This document shows positions 1-11,641 of a stretch of 64,000 nucleotides of DNA, piece after piece. How positions within the stretch are numbered: position 1 is the first letter of the stretch; each line of letters begins with the position of its first letter. The position numbers and the translations under genes are program-made. The notes beneath the pieces were generated by a model. It ran no database searches. It was not told the DNA's origin and saw only the letters and a list, made by a program, of their open reading frames with translations. Source of the stretch: Dermanyssus gallinae (lineage: Eukaryota; Arthropoda; Arachnida; Mesostigmata; Dermanyssidae); assembly GCA_003439945.1 (NCBI GenBank), contig QVRM01000325.1, positions 612,501 through 676,500 of the forward strand, read 5' to 3'.

Positions 1-1
1 A

Positions 2-468
2 GTCAAACCGGCATTTCTGAAATTAATTCTGAGATTTCATACGTCGACCAGCAACCGTCTTGTTTACTTTGTGCTCGACCCGCCTCCCTTCGTGGAGGAG
101 ATCCGCCGATTGCTTGGCCTTACAGAAACTGAGTCCTACTGCGAGTTCATTGGAACCCATAAAGCGAAGCTTAAGAAAGTGATAGGTCAAATAGACATTT
201 TATCACTAGGTTTGCGGTTTATGGGTTTCATCATGTTGTTTGCGAGACACCGGGATTTCACGGACCAGACGTAAATTGTATTTGTAAACTATGTAAGATT
301 GTGTGTGATAGATATATTATGTCGGCCAGTGCTTCAAAATCGAATCGGTGTGTTAATTCTTAATCGCAGTGTGGCTAGATAACAAATTGAGGTATGTGGT
401 GTATGTTCTTAGAAAAATATAGACATTTCTTTCGTATATATATTAGGTATTTTACATAAACGGTGTGG

Positions 469-509
<41 letters not shown>

Positions 510-687
510 TTCGTATGATTATGTACTGACAATGTATTTTTGGCAGATGACAGGCAGGCTTGAGAAAGCCGCACAGGACGACATTGGCGAACTGCGCAGT
601 ATCGTGAGTCCGGTCGTCAACGACGGTGAGGATGTTTTCTGGGAGGTGTTCGAGCAGATTACCTCACGTTCGGATCGTTTGCCTTGA
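2..687 (+). CDS. 3' end of an unrecognised host gene, two exons
   Basis: Two coding blocks join in phase. The first is open from base 2 and reads through motifs such as NRLVYFVLDPPPF and EEIRRLLGLTE to KAKLKK at 178, followed by a GT at 179-180. The second begins after a TTTTTGGCAG acceptor at 547 with MTGRLEKAAQDDIGEL and ends at a stop at 685-687. Both are in phase 0, giving about 105 visible C-terminal residues. The intron (179-546) contains a (TA)n tract. Amino-acid composition is that of an ordinary soluble, charged, helical protein, not a repeat ORF. I do not recognise the family. The first block stays open to a TAA at 272-274, so an unspliced end there is the alternative. The gene's 5' part lies outside the window. 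Confidence 0.5.
472..507. repeat. (TA)n microsatellite
   Basis: Uninterrupted alternating TA, about 36 bp, inside the intron of the gene at the window start. Confidence 0.9.
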
Positions 688-1150
688 ATGTCTTGAGGAC
701 GGGTTGGTGGGAAAAGTGGCGAGGAAAGGCCACTTGAGCTGAATGGAAACGCCAGCTAGTAGAAGCTTCGGCGTCCAACCGTTGGGGCATGCCGCCCCCA
801 TCTCGACTTCGGATCGATCATCGAAGAAGTGCCCGTTGGCAGACGGACCGCGTTCGTTACTACTGACTTGGCGAAGCTAGTTCTTTGTTGAAACTTGTTT
901 TACGTTTCTTTGTTGGTTGGTTCACTTGTTGGTTAGTCCCATTGCTTGGGCACCACTAGGTATGTGTCTACTTGGTACTCGGATAGAGTTTCTAATTTAA
1001 GTATTTGCTCTTGCCGGAACACTCTCTACGGACGTGTGCAGGCATATTGTGGCCGCCAACCGAACCTTCTCACGTCAGTGAGGACTTGTTCTCATGTCAA
1101 AAAATATACACGTGTATCAGATGACCTGTTTTGAGAAATATATGCACAAA

Positions 1151-1185
<35 letters not shown>

Positions 1186-1371
1186 CATATACATATATAA
1201 GCACTACGCGGTATCAACAAACAGAAAGGTGACTTATAACGTACTATTTATACCACAGTCAAGCGCGTATTGATTTGTAAGGTTATTTTCTGAAAGTTAA
1301 AACGGCGATGTTTTTGGGAATAAAATGCCGGACGCTTGTGCTACCTAGTTTGTGTTTAGTGTTGTTCGTTC

Positions 1372-1419
<48 letters not shown>

Positions 1420-1500
1420 TGTTTATTTCGCAATAACATTGCATTTCAAGATGATGCATAATTACAATACAATTCGTTTATTATATACAGTTTGAACACT
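688..1500. other. Intergenic, no gene seen
   Basis: No convincing coding or RNA gene. It holds two (TA)n tracts (about 1152-1180 and 1374-1420, the second interrupted by CA). Short ORFs here lack motifs and splice context. Confidence 0.6.
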
Positions 1501-2700
1501 TCAGTGACCGTCCCACCGGGCGAAAAGTGCAAAGACCGCCGATGCGTCTGGCAGTCCGCTGCGTGATATGTAGCGCATTTCTGCAAGCAGAGCCTGCAAC
1601 GACATTGATCGCTAACGTGGTGAAATCCTTGGGTCGAACACACCAAGTAATGACAGTCATGCACGATGTACCTTGTGTACACGTGCCGGCTAGTGCATGT
1701 CATTCCATCCCAAAGCTCCCTGGCGAGGTACACATCCGACTGCGCTACCTCTGCCGAGGCCTCGGTCACTTTTCCCTGCCACTCCAACAGAAATTGCCGA
1801 AGTGGCCCTGTAATAGGTTACCTAAGCCTGACTCTGATTGTTTCCACCGCCGGCCCGCAACCCGCTAGCAGGTACACGAAGCGGCTCCTTGCCGTCCGCG
1901 GTAAGCAAAGTACCCGCTTCATATTTATTGTGGAGCATCTGTCTAGCTGCGCAAAATTGCCGCTGAAAGATGGTCCCACACCCTGCCAAGGCTGTAGCTC
2001 AACATTGGCACAATCTTAAGCTCAAAAGGACGCACGACCGCACTTAGACAGTCGTTGAGGGTCTCTCACCTCTGTGTGAATAGAGGTAATAGCCGCTTGA
2101 CACCTGTCGCCGATGTGCTGGGTAAAGGTCGTTCCCATATAGTGTAGTCTCAGACCCAATTACGGGAAAGAGTTGACAAACTCCAGCGGTTGGCCACAAC
2201 AGGGTATTACGTCTGCTGCGGCCAATCGACCCCCACGGCGAAACTTTGCGGCTTTCGTCTTTCGCGCATTTATTTTCAGGCCCTTACGGTGAAGGTAACT
2301 TTCTACGTCGCCGAAAATTCAACGAATGACACCGCGGTCTCCGTGGGCACTACTATGTCATCCGCATACATCATTACTTTTAGCAAGCTTAGAGCGTATA
2401 AGGTAGTTGGAGCGTATCTACATGCTAACCCCTCTTCCCCGTTTACTAGTTTTACGTCTTGCCTTATCAAAGTAAAACCGGAGATGCCCTATGCGTCATA
2501 GTTGCCTGATGTCAACCATGTTTCGCGTATGACTACAACGGTTTGCCCAGAACACTTGCTCCAATAGCTCTCGAGCCCTCTTCTCCCCAAGTTAAGACGA
2601 AAAGCTGCAAGATTACTAAAAATAGGCGATTTAGAGTTAAAACTTAGAGTTAAACCCGCGGTGAGCGGAGAAAAATATTTTTCCGTCGTAACCATTTCAT
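1500..2700 (-). pseudogene. Decayed LINE, reverse transcriptase to C-terminus, old YADD family
   Basis: Read on the minus strand, broken frames show reverse-transcriptase landmarks in the right order. A MMYADDIVV block (about 2350-2390) carries the catalytic YADD. KAAKFRRGGRLA follows at about 2230-2260, then a C-terminal cysteine/histidine cluster (CRCRLC ... TYHAADC, about 1555-1620). The same FRRGG and Cys/His motifs occur in relics near 6.9 and 22.3-23.0 kb, which makes this one family. Multiple stops and frameshifts show it is dead. The clade is uncertain; the YADD box and C-terminal zinc-binding-like motif suggest an R1/LOA/I-type element. Confidence 0.6.
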
Positions 2701-2899
2701 GGTAAGCGTGTTTACTTATCCCAAATCCTTCCCAAGCTATACGGAATTTAAATTCGAAAACAATTTGAGCAGACGGATGCTAGCTGCATGCACGGAGAGG
2801 CGACTCGGGTCTCGCGTTTGTGTAAAAGAGGCCAGTAAAGGCTAACATATTCTTTGTTCGGTATGAGCGAGGGGTTTACCATGCCAGAGTCTATTAAAT

Positions 2900-3568
2900 C
2901 GATTAGTCTATAAAACGACGCACCGGCGTACGAAACACCTTGATAACAACATGGTTATTTCGTTTGTTGCTCGGATTATTCCTGATAGACTACTGCATGA
3001 CTCCCTTAATGAGGCAATAGCTGAGACCACCAGCGTCCTTATAAATTTACTCAATCACACGACAGCATTATCGAAAGCTTCAAGACTTTCAGAAGTGGTA
3101 ATTTGCCGTCCAACAGGAACGCCTCTTTAAACTAAAAACACAACAAGAACCTCACCTTATTTCACGACAGCTTTACAACTTTACGAGCTGCCCAATTTTA
3201 TCTGGAAAACTTCTAGGCCACTTTCAAGCACCTTTAACCCACGCCGATACGGTACCTGTCGAGACTCCTATTTCATATGAGCTCGAAACTCCTGAAAGAT
3301 TTTTGCTGAGGCTCTTGATGAACCGTTTAGTTTAGATGAAGTCAATGTTGCCCTCGCTCGTATACGAAACAAAAAGGCATTCGGGGTAGATCTAGTGAGG
3401 TAAGAACACCTTCGGCAGGGACATTTCCTCCTGCCTATATGGCAGTCTTTTTTTAACAGATGACTCTCTGAGGGCGTTCCGTCAGTCAAGCGGTATGAAT
3501 GCCTTCTCAAGGTAATCCGAAAAGGAAGAGGAGATCCTTCGGAGCCTTCCGCATGGCGGTCGATATCA
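2900..3568 (+). pseudogene. 5' part of a decayed LINE (same old family), split by a later insertion
   Basis: Broken + frames resemble the region at the start of a LINE reverse transcriptase. FSLDEVNVALARIRNKKAFG (about 3314-3375) matches the usual 'leEv..Al..mk..kapG' block. A degenerate segment follows, ending in AWRSIS near 3567, matching the 'WRpIs' block. Coding similarity then stops abruptly where the younger LINE begins, and resumes after its poly(A) at 6064. Upstream, FVARIIPDRLLHDSLNEAIA near 2960-3020 may be the end of its endonuclease-RT linker. Confidence 0.5.
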
Positions 3569-5439
3569 AAAAGAAGTTGTGTCTACTCTTAAGAATACTA
3601 ACAAACCGTCCCACGGATTTTCTGACATCATTGGCGTTTCTTCCAGATGAGCAGCATAGCCGTCGCGCCGACAAACTTGACCCAAACACACTGTCGGTAT
3701 GTGAAAGCCTACCGTCAATGAAAGCGAAAGTAGAAAAAGTCAACTTGCACTTTGCTACAGTCGGTGAGCGTCTGAGTTTGTCAACCGGACAAACATCAGC
3801 CAACAACAGCCTGCCTACATACACCTTCAGCGAGCCATTGCGCTCTTTTGCACCGGCAACCAAGGAAGAAGTACATGGAGAAATACAACACCTAAAAATT
3901 AATAAGGCACCAGGATACGACCACGTAACAAATAACATCATTAAACAGCAAAACGAGACATTCACATATATCGTCTTGAAACTAACAAACGCTATATTCT
4001 CACAAGGGCAATTTCCAATGGCCTTAAAGCGATCGGAATTAGTGCTCGTACACAAACAAGGTAACAAACAAGATATCGACAACTTTAGACCCATATCTCT
4101 ATTAAGCACTATTGGTAAGTTAATTGAGAAACTAATAGCCAAGCGGATAAAACAGCACCTGCATGAAAACAACATATTACACAAAAATCAGTTTGGCTTT
4201 AGAACTGGCAAGAGTACACAATCAGCACTAATAGCAATACAAGAAATGATAGCCTCGGAAGTGGACAAAGGAAACCGACCCGTGGCAGTATTTCTCGATC
4301 TCTCACGTGCATTTGATACCTTACCGCACAACCGTCTCCTAAAAAAGATGTCAAATATGGGAATCACTTCGCGAGCATTAAACGTAATCGCCACGTATCT
4401 TCACTGCAGGAAACAAACTTATTCATATAATAGTGATTCTTCAGAGATAGATCTGAGACCCTTCGGGGTCCCCCAGGGAAGCGTGATCGGGCCACTGCTA
4501 TACATACTGTACTGTAATGATATTTTCCACTTACACGACGGATCAACCAAATATATGTTCGCAGACGATACTGCACTCGTATATAGACAAAACCTTTATC
4601 ACGACCGACACCACGTTGAACAAGGGCTGAGGCAGGTAGGAAACTGGATGAAAACAAACGGGCTTGTAATAAACCACAACAAGACAAAATTTATGCACTT
4701 TAATTTAAAATGTCGCCGCAACCTGACTGTACCTGACAAAATCCAACTACACAATCACATACCAAACACAACATGCAACTGCCCATTTATACAAAAAACA
4801 GACACAATTAAATATCTTGGAGTGATAATAAGCAGTAATTTAACATGGAACTCACACGTAGACCACACCGCCCGCAAAATCCGAAAAGGCATTGCAGTCC
4901 TCAGTCAAATACGTTCGTCTGCTACGACTAAATTCAAACTAGAATTATATAAAGCACTTATTGAAGCTTATTTTAGATACGCAATCGTCGTGTTTGGTGG
5001 AACCTTCCCTACTATACTGAAACCGCTGATGATCTTGCAAAAAAAAGCCGTGCGACTAATCGCCGGTGTTAGCGCCATAACTAGTGCAGCTCCCCTGATG
5101 CAAACACTCAAAATAATTCCTTTTCGTCAGCTCTACGCCGAATCCGTACTTATTTTCTTCCTTCTTAAAGAAACAGAAACCGGGTGTGAAATTCAAAATA
5201 GAAATAGACCTACACACAGCTATTCAACGAGAAGACGGCAAAATGACAAAATTAACATAGAATACACACGAACGGAAACAGTGCGCCGAACAGCAATTCA
5301 CCACTTCATAAAACTATTAAACACCTGCCCCACAAACATCCGTGAACCACCAAATGAACGCCACCGACTGTTAAAACTCGCCATACGAAAGCACATCGCA
5401 ACGCTAAGTGACACTGACATAATTTCTCTCCTCGAATAG
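3569..5439 (+). CDS. LINE reverse transcriptase (5'-truncated ORF2)
   Basis: Copies element RNA into DNA at the target site. Conserved RT blocks are visible in order: DNFRPISLLSTIGKLIEKLI (fingers), NQFGFRTGKSTQSAL, VFLDLSRAFDTLPHNRLL (first catalytic Asp), GVPQGSVIGPLLYILY, YMFADDTALVY (catalytic FADD) and IKYLGVIISSNLTW. A thumb and C-terminal segment follows, ending at the stop at 5437-5439. No internal stop or frameshift occurs within these blocks. The apurinic-type endonuclease expected upstream is missing, so the copy cannot move by itself. Confidence 0.8.
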
Positions 5440-6063
5440 AAACTCCTGGCGACCACGCCGCTGCCAAGACAACGATGGTGCTGCTGCTGCCGTGTGGGAA
5501 TGATCAGCGGGAGGCATGAATGAATGTGTGTGTGAACAGAAAGAGATACCCAAACTGCCTATGCACGTGGCCCACGTGTGCAGAAGCATGTGTACGCTTC
5601 TAAACATGCACTAAACTGACTAGATGAAGTATTGCTAAGCTCGGCTGACAAAATGAAAATAGATGTTGTTAGTTAGCACATTGCAAAGTGTCATATGATT
5701 ATGAAGAGCAAATGTTGCACATTTGAAAAAAAAAACGTATCATTACGCAGTAGATATATAAAATAAGTACAAACATGTTTTCTTATTTATTTATTATTGG
5801 GGTTAGCATAATATGAGACTTCTGATAATTTAAATTATGTGTCACTATTTTGGCTTCCTTAGGTATATTTAGGTATAATTAGGTAGAAACATGCAAGATA
5901 CGTGTGTCTACACACAATATTTCCTTCCTTTGACAATGATGCTTGGATGTATCAGTGCAAAACCATACACGGGCATTAGCCTTACGAAAAAACAAATGAA
6001 GTTATGGTCAACGCACATGTTATTAATAAAACGCACTTATATTTAAAAAAAAAAAAAAAAAAA
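3569..6063 (+). mobile_element. 5'-truncated non-LTR retrotransposon with poly(A) tail
   Basis: A LINE inserted into an older LINE. Nearly all of the open frame 3499-5439 belongs to it, but its first ~23 codons read host-element sequence in another frame, so the ATG at 3499 is not its start. Only the reverse-transcriptase half is present; there is no endonuclease domain. The 3' UTR runs to AATAAA at 6025-6030 and a 19-bp A run at 6045-6063. The intact RT frame suggests a fairly recent insertion. No clear target-site duplication is visible. It fits the Jockey/I/CR1 superfamily; finer placement needs phylogeny. Confidence 0.75.
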
Positions 6064-7330
6064 GCTTCAGGACAGGGTGTTCCACTATCTTAGTCTGCAA
6101 AGTACTTCTTGAGCAGATCTAAATCTCATTAAACCGAAAAAAACGTCTTTTGTTCGCGGTTTTCGTTGATTTTAATCTGCCTTCGACATCGCACCCCGTG
6201 ACATTATCCTGAAAAAGTTGGGACAGGCTGGAGTTGGACCACGAATGCTTACCCTACCCAGCGCACTTCTGAAAGCTAACCAGATTATCCTCGATGATAG
6301 TGTTTGCGAGCATAACACGTTTGATCAGACGACTGGGTATCCGCAAGGCGACAATATCGGCCCATAACGCTATTTATAACGTTACTCAGCGATCTGCCAT
6401 GCATCACGAAAAAGCGGCGCTCAACAGACATGCTTCTGCTCTACGCAGATGATCTGGTAATATTCAGCAGAATCCGTACTGACCTGGAGGCTGCGCTTTG
6501 CACACTTGATGAATAGTTCTCGCTGAATGGCCTCATTCTGTTCTTCTTTTGTGGCGGGACTAGTGCGCTAGTCATACTTGTCATCTACCGGGGTGTCACC
6601 GGTTCATCCCCGTTGTTGATCGATTTTTCTTTGAGCGATGCTCATTGAGAATAGATGATAAACCATACTGAGAGTCAGCGGCCAAGCTGTCACAAGTTAG
6701 TCCTGTTGAACACATGTCCTGTTAAGGAAACCCTAAATATCTTAACATGTCCCTCGGCCCTCGGTGCATTAAAGACATACCTCAGGTTGAGTTCCAAGCC
6801 CGTAGGGGACGGAGGATGGTCTAAAATTAAGAACAATTTCCTTAAAAATGTTTTTAATTCTAAAATTGTCTCACAGTAAATGTGTCAAAAACAAGGCTGT
6901 AAAGTTTCGGCGTGGCGGGCAACGAGCCCGCGCAGATAAACTGTGATTTCATGGCAAGCAAGTGCAGTTCGTAGAAACCTTTTGCTATCTCGGGGTAATT
7001 TTCTCATCTGGAAGTACAATCTTTTCACAACATGTAACTGAGCGTTGTAGAGAAGCGCTTATCGCGGCAGCTGGTGTCAGATACCCAACACAGCTGTCCG
7101 TTTGGACGGCCATGACATTATTCACTCTCAAAGTGGCATCCGTAGCTGCTTACGGTACCCAAGTGCCTTCCGTCGAATTTGCGCAACAGATTAGTCTACA
7201 TGCTCGCGGGCCCAATATCATTTATCGATGAACTCGAAGACCGCTTTAGCTTACCGCAGACAGTCGCCGTGGAAACGTTTCGGCATGAGTATTCTCAAAA
7301 ATGTCTCTTAACTCGCAGATAGTTTTTTTT
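6064..7330 (+). pseudogene. 3' part of the split old LINE (YADD family)
   Basis: Continuation of the relic interrupted at 3568. Broken frames give FVDFN (about 6160-6175, the first catalytic block), then a degenerate GYPQGDNIGP at about 6335-6365 and LLYADDLVIFSRIRTDLEAA at about 6430-6490. After an inserted SINE, a KTR...FRRGG-like segment appears at about 6890-6920, followed by FVETFCYLGVIFSSGSTIFS at about 6965-7025. The order and spacing are those of one LINE RT. Stops and shifts are frequent. Confidence 0.6.
6551..6836 (+). mobile_element. SINE family B, copy 1
   Basis: About 285 bp. It aligns along its whole length with the copy at 28306-28577: the tRNA-like head with GTGCGCTAGTCAT, a 'GTCATCTACCGGGGTGTC' segment, a GTTGTTGATCGA spacer, a GAGAGTCAGCGGCCA block and a 3' block ending GGATGGTCTAAAATT. 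It interrupts the coding relic of the old LINE, which resumes just after it. The expected Pol III B box here is degraded (CCGGTTCATCCCC). Confidence 0.7.
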
Positions 7331-8314
7331 TTTTATTATCACCAGTAATGACTAACCAGGCCGAGAAGGAGTCTATCCGCCCATGTCGTTACCTCATCAC
7401 TCGCTACAGTGTTCACGGATTTCATCATCTATTATGCTGGTCTGCTTGGTTTCATGAACCCAAAGAGAATTGAAATGCCGTCGTTGTAGCGGTCCATGAC
7501 CCCAATCACCTACCGGATTGTACTGAATCCAGATCGCTCTCTCAGCTTTAGCGAGAATACTCATAAACCATTTTACCATGTTTGTCATACATATCATGTT
7601 TGTATTTACATACTCAACCACGGTGCATTTTAAATGAATAAATACTAGAAGACCAAGAGAAAGACACTTTATTTATAAATTTCAAGCTTTGCTCGTTAAA
7701 TTGCAGGCCATTCGTACGAGCTAGTCGTCCCTCAAATCAAAACATCATGAACTTTGCCGTCGTTATACTAATATCGAGTTCGTCGGTGAGCAGGCGGTGT
7801 TCCCCTAGTGATCCCCTAGAAAATGTTGAAGGGCTTAAATTGATTGTTTTTAAACTTAGTATGCGCCACAGCCTTTGCATACAGCGCCACAAGAGCATAC
7901 CATCATTTTTGGTCACAAATAAGATTACATATGTCTGCCATAAGGATGACAGAGGCTAGGCAGCTTGTCGAAATTCTGCTTCACATGGCTGCCCCAACAA
8001 TTGATGCAGGAACTTCATATTGCGCAACACGGCCTGTACTTATGAAAACACACGTATCCTTTTAAATTAAACCTTCGTATCTGGTCGTTACGTCAGTTTG
8101 TAGACTTGAGCGTTATTCATTATGGGGGGTTTTACCTTGCGAAAAACATTACATTTCTTGGCCACTCGATGACTCCACAGCACTTAGAAGCCAATTTAGC
8201 GTTGACACAGACTTACCAGATTACAAACTGCTCTATAAGGGATGGAAGCGTTATGAATGTATAGTGTGTTGATTGTATTGAACCACTTCAGTGAAGACAG
8301 CGTAGTATATATAA

Positions 8315-8319
<5 letters not shown>
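7331..8319. other. No gene recognised
   Basis: AT-rich sequence with short ORFs only, none with motifs or splice support. A (T)n run at about 7323-7336 may mark the decayed end of the LINE upstream. Confidence 0.5.
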
Positions 8320-8385
<66 letters not shown>

Positions 8386-8391
8386 TATATT
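8320..8391. repeat. (TA)n microsatellite, interrupted
   Basis: About 70 bp of alternating AT, interrupted once by GTAT near 8367. Confidence 0.9.
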
Positions 8392-8460
8392 TTAAAAAGG
8401 ACACTGGTTTAACGTTAGCCTTCTTGAACGTGTGAAATACCGTACTCACCGAAAACCAAA

Positions 8461-9484
8461 TGTCGCAGCAACGTTGTGCCAGACCCAACAGCAGTAAAAA
8501 CGGCACTAAAAATGTTGACAACAAAATAAGACACAATACCGAAAACGATAACAACAATGAACAATATTACGTACTAGCGTTTGTTTATAAACGAGACAAA
8601 TTGACATTATCTCGTTTAGGTCTTCGTTCGATCGAAGATCACGGAAGCCGAGTAAATCACTTTCACAAAGCTCGAAGTCAGTACATATCGTTTAGTATTT
8701 CACTGCTAGCTCAAAAAACGTATTGGTACCTGGTTTCAAATCCACCACGTGATAGACAAGGCGGAGATAAGCAGCGCAGAGAAAGTGCCGCTAGGTCTGT
8801 TAGCAGCTTACCAAGTAGAGAAGGTGATTTGGCCAAGGCGCTGGGCAAAGCGGATACTTGGTTCGAGTTAGAGCAACAGCGGCCACGACCCGACTGATCC
8901 GAGACTACAAGAGCATCAAGATCGGTACGAATAGATGTGACGGCCACGGTCAAGTCCTGACGGTGGTGGTGGACGGGTGGTGGTAGTGGTAAGGTGAGGA
9001 GAGACTGATCCCGCAGTCTGATCCCACTCCTCCTACGAGAGACTGATCCCGCAGCACTAACCTCGAAGTGCCAGGTACGCGTCAGTGAGAGTGATCGGAC
9101 GAACAGGCTGGCAGGACATAGCCTGCCCTGCCTATCGCACGAGGGTAGAAGGGACTCGGGAAGCGAACAAAGGCACAGTAAGAGATGGCAAAACGATGGC
9201 GCGTTCGAACTACAGGTGAACCAGCAGGAAACAGCTGCATAAGAGAAGACAGACAGACCAGGGCCGAAATGCCGGCGACACAACGGGTGCCGGAAGCACG
9301 ACAGGAAGGACGACAACAAAAATATACCGAGGTTGTCCGTCACCCGGGTAAAGGATTGCCTGGACAGGAAATTAGCAAAACGCGCAACGATTCTCCGTGT
9401 TATTATTATCGTGCTTCAATTAAAGCTGAACCGCTGTCGAGCGGCGCGCGGCATGCTGGAGGAAACCGTAAGACCGTAAGGTAG
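8461..9484. other. Open but unrecognised region
   Basis: Overlapping frames of 100-210 codons exist on both strands (8460-8897 + and 8711-9343 -). Neither shows a family motif, signal peptide or matching splice sites. A 16-bp unit GAGACTGATCCCGCAG occurs twice (about 9001-9016 and 9039-9054). GC is higher than in the flanks, so an untranslated exon or decayed transposon are both possible. I cannot assign a gene. Confidence 0.3.
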
Positions 9485-10839
9485 TTGGCGTCGGTCTTCG
9501 TCTGCTTTCGGAGCTCAACGCGACCCTAACTGGCAGACGGAGTCATTAGGTAGCGTACAGAAGTGCTGCGTACACGGGCTTTCAGCCTTACGAACTGTGC
9601 GACTATAATGTTGTAATACAACACACAGATACTGCAAATAAGACGCACTTCAAAAAAGATACGAAGCTGCCGCAACGTGGTGAACACGCGGCGCGCGACT
9701 ACAGTGTTGTAGCAAGCGGAAGGAGGGGAATGGGGCTTGCATGGCTGGAGGTGCAAGGGGCTGCGGCCGTATACAGCTGTTACTTCTCACCAAGGAGGAG
9801 TTTCGGAAAATTTGAGGGCTTCCTGGCCGGGCTGAGTACCAGAGTACCATGGACACGTAGGGAAAAATCCTAATAGCGGTTGACTTCAGTGCCGTGAGCG
9901 TGGCATGGAACAGTCGCTCAACCTCGGCAAGAGCGCGGCGTTGGACTTGGCTTGGCGATCGTCAACGGCGGGGAGACCGCAACGTGCGCAAAGCGCATGC
10001 AGGAATTCTACATAGAGATCACAATGGTTGACGAAGCCACCCCATCTTTGATCAATGCCTAGCGGGCGGAAAGCGACGGGGAGACGATGATGGGATATCA
10101 TAAATACGTTTATTTCACTCTGGCAGCGCCCCCAGAAGACCACGGGAATTGGGCGCCTCGGTCAAACCGGCGACGGCAAGTGAGTGCTTTAAAGTGTAAA
10201 AAATAAATACAATCAGTGTTAGTGCGCCCGTGCAATTTGAATGTCTTATCTCTTCTTTGACAATTCCGATGACTTTATTCATCGAATCCATGCATGTACT
10301 TCTATTATGTTTTCTTCCGTGTTGAGTTCGCAAATATCTTAAAATAAATCTAACCATACCGTACACCATCTTATGCAAATTTACAAAATGTTTACGATTA
10401 TTAATACGACACCACAGCCGCAGATGCAGGGAAACAATATCTGTTATAGAAGGTTATTACAAAACATATTGTTAGATCAAACAGAACAAAAAATATAGCG
10501 ATGAACCATAAGCAAGGCTATGCGAAGCTAGCGCAATTGCGTCGGTTAACCACCTCCCAATCAAAATAGTTTTTCAAATGTACAGTACTGACTAAAAGTT
10601 TGCGCTATTCAAGGGTACTGTGAATTGGTTGCAAGAATGGGGTCTTTCTTATGCTGGGTAGTATCCCAGCGCCCAAGCCTACCCCCCGACATAAAGGTTT
10701 TAACAACATTCACAATAAACAAGATGGCACTGACGGCTGACATGGAGAGATTTTTTCGCCTCTAGGCAGCAAAGCAGAGTTTTTGGACGTTTGGGAACAA
10801 ACTTGCATTGTGGCCTGATCTGTTCATTTTTTTAGCAAT
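9485..10839. other. No gene recognised
   Basis: GC-moderate to AT-rich sequence with short unsupported ORFs. No RNA gene, clear repeat or transposon motif found. Confidence 0.5.
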
Positions 10840-11400
10840 GCTAGGGCATCACACGAAAGAAAATATTGACGCACATCCAAACGACAAAAACTACTTACAC
10901 AGGTGAATGAACACATTTTGCGTGAACACGCTTAGTCCAGGTTGATTCCCCAAGGAACAACATGGCTTCCTCTCAAAGCAAAGCACGTGAATTGCTCTCA
11001 CAGAGGTTTTAGACTGTATCAACAGTCAGAAAAAGAAGTCACAGATGACATAAATAATCTTTATTGACTTCGGGTACTGCATTCGAGTTAGTGCCGAAAG
11101 AACGACTTCTTTATAAACTCCTCCAGCATTTTAACATTTGGGGATAAACGTCAATTTTTTGCAGATGGCCTGCGGCCCAACCATATCACAGCAGGTGGCC
11201 TGCGCCCCAACCATATTAAAAAATAAAACCACACTTTCGGCAAAGAAGTGACTCAAACTTCTGGCCTGTGCCAAGCAGAGACAGCCCGTGTACTTTGCGA
11301 GCTACGAGTATATTGCTGACCTCTCCGATGTGCTAATGAATACGGGTACCAAAATCGCCTTTTATGCAGATGACCTGATGGTGATTATAGCCAGGTGTAG
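10840..11400 (+). pseudogene. Decayed LINE reverse transcriptase fragment
   Basis: Shifted + frames give RT landmarks. TTEVLDCINSQKK-like sequence is followed by IIFIDFGYC near 11050-11085, and the adjacent frame reads FELVPKERLLYKLLQHFNIW. IAFYADDLMVIIA lies at about 11352-11390 with the catalytic YADD. The order matches the first and third catalytic blocks with a large gap between them. It is probably another remnant of the YADD LINE family. Confidence 0.5.
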
Positions 11401-11641
11401 CTGTACTGACGCGCTCCCGGTCGCGCTCCTGGGGTGGCTATTTGATGAACTGCTCATTACTGTACTCGGTACAGTAGTTCACCCTAGTAACGACGATGGT
11501 TATGACTATTCTGATTACTCATTCACCCTAGCACGGCAGTCACCCGCCGAGACTCCCGTGACCGCGTGATGTCCAACCTCTTCGGTTTTGCCAATCGCCC
11601 GTAATGCCCGCTCCTGCTTGAACGAGGCAATAGCTCGTCGA
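11398..11641 (+). repeat. Dispersed repeat, copy 1 of a ~240-bp pair
   Basis: Aligns with 12534-12769 in the same orientation with scattered substitutions and small indels. Shared segments include GCACGGCAGTCACCCGCCG, GCCCGCTCCTGCTTGAACGA and GAGGCAATAGCTCG. It begins right after the YADD block of the LINE relic, so it could be that LINE's 3' portion or an unrelated repeat next to it. Confidence 0.7.

Noticed and set aside
3499..3568. Start of the 646-aa reverse transcriptase at the ATG at 3499.
   Set aside because: This segment matches the older LINE in another frame; the younger element begins at about 3569.
8711..9343. A 210-codon - strand ORF as a host gene.
   Set aside because: Competing frames lie on the opposite strand, with no motifs, no domain-like composition and no matching splice sites.
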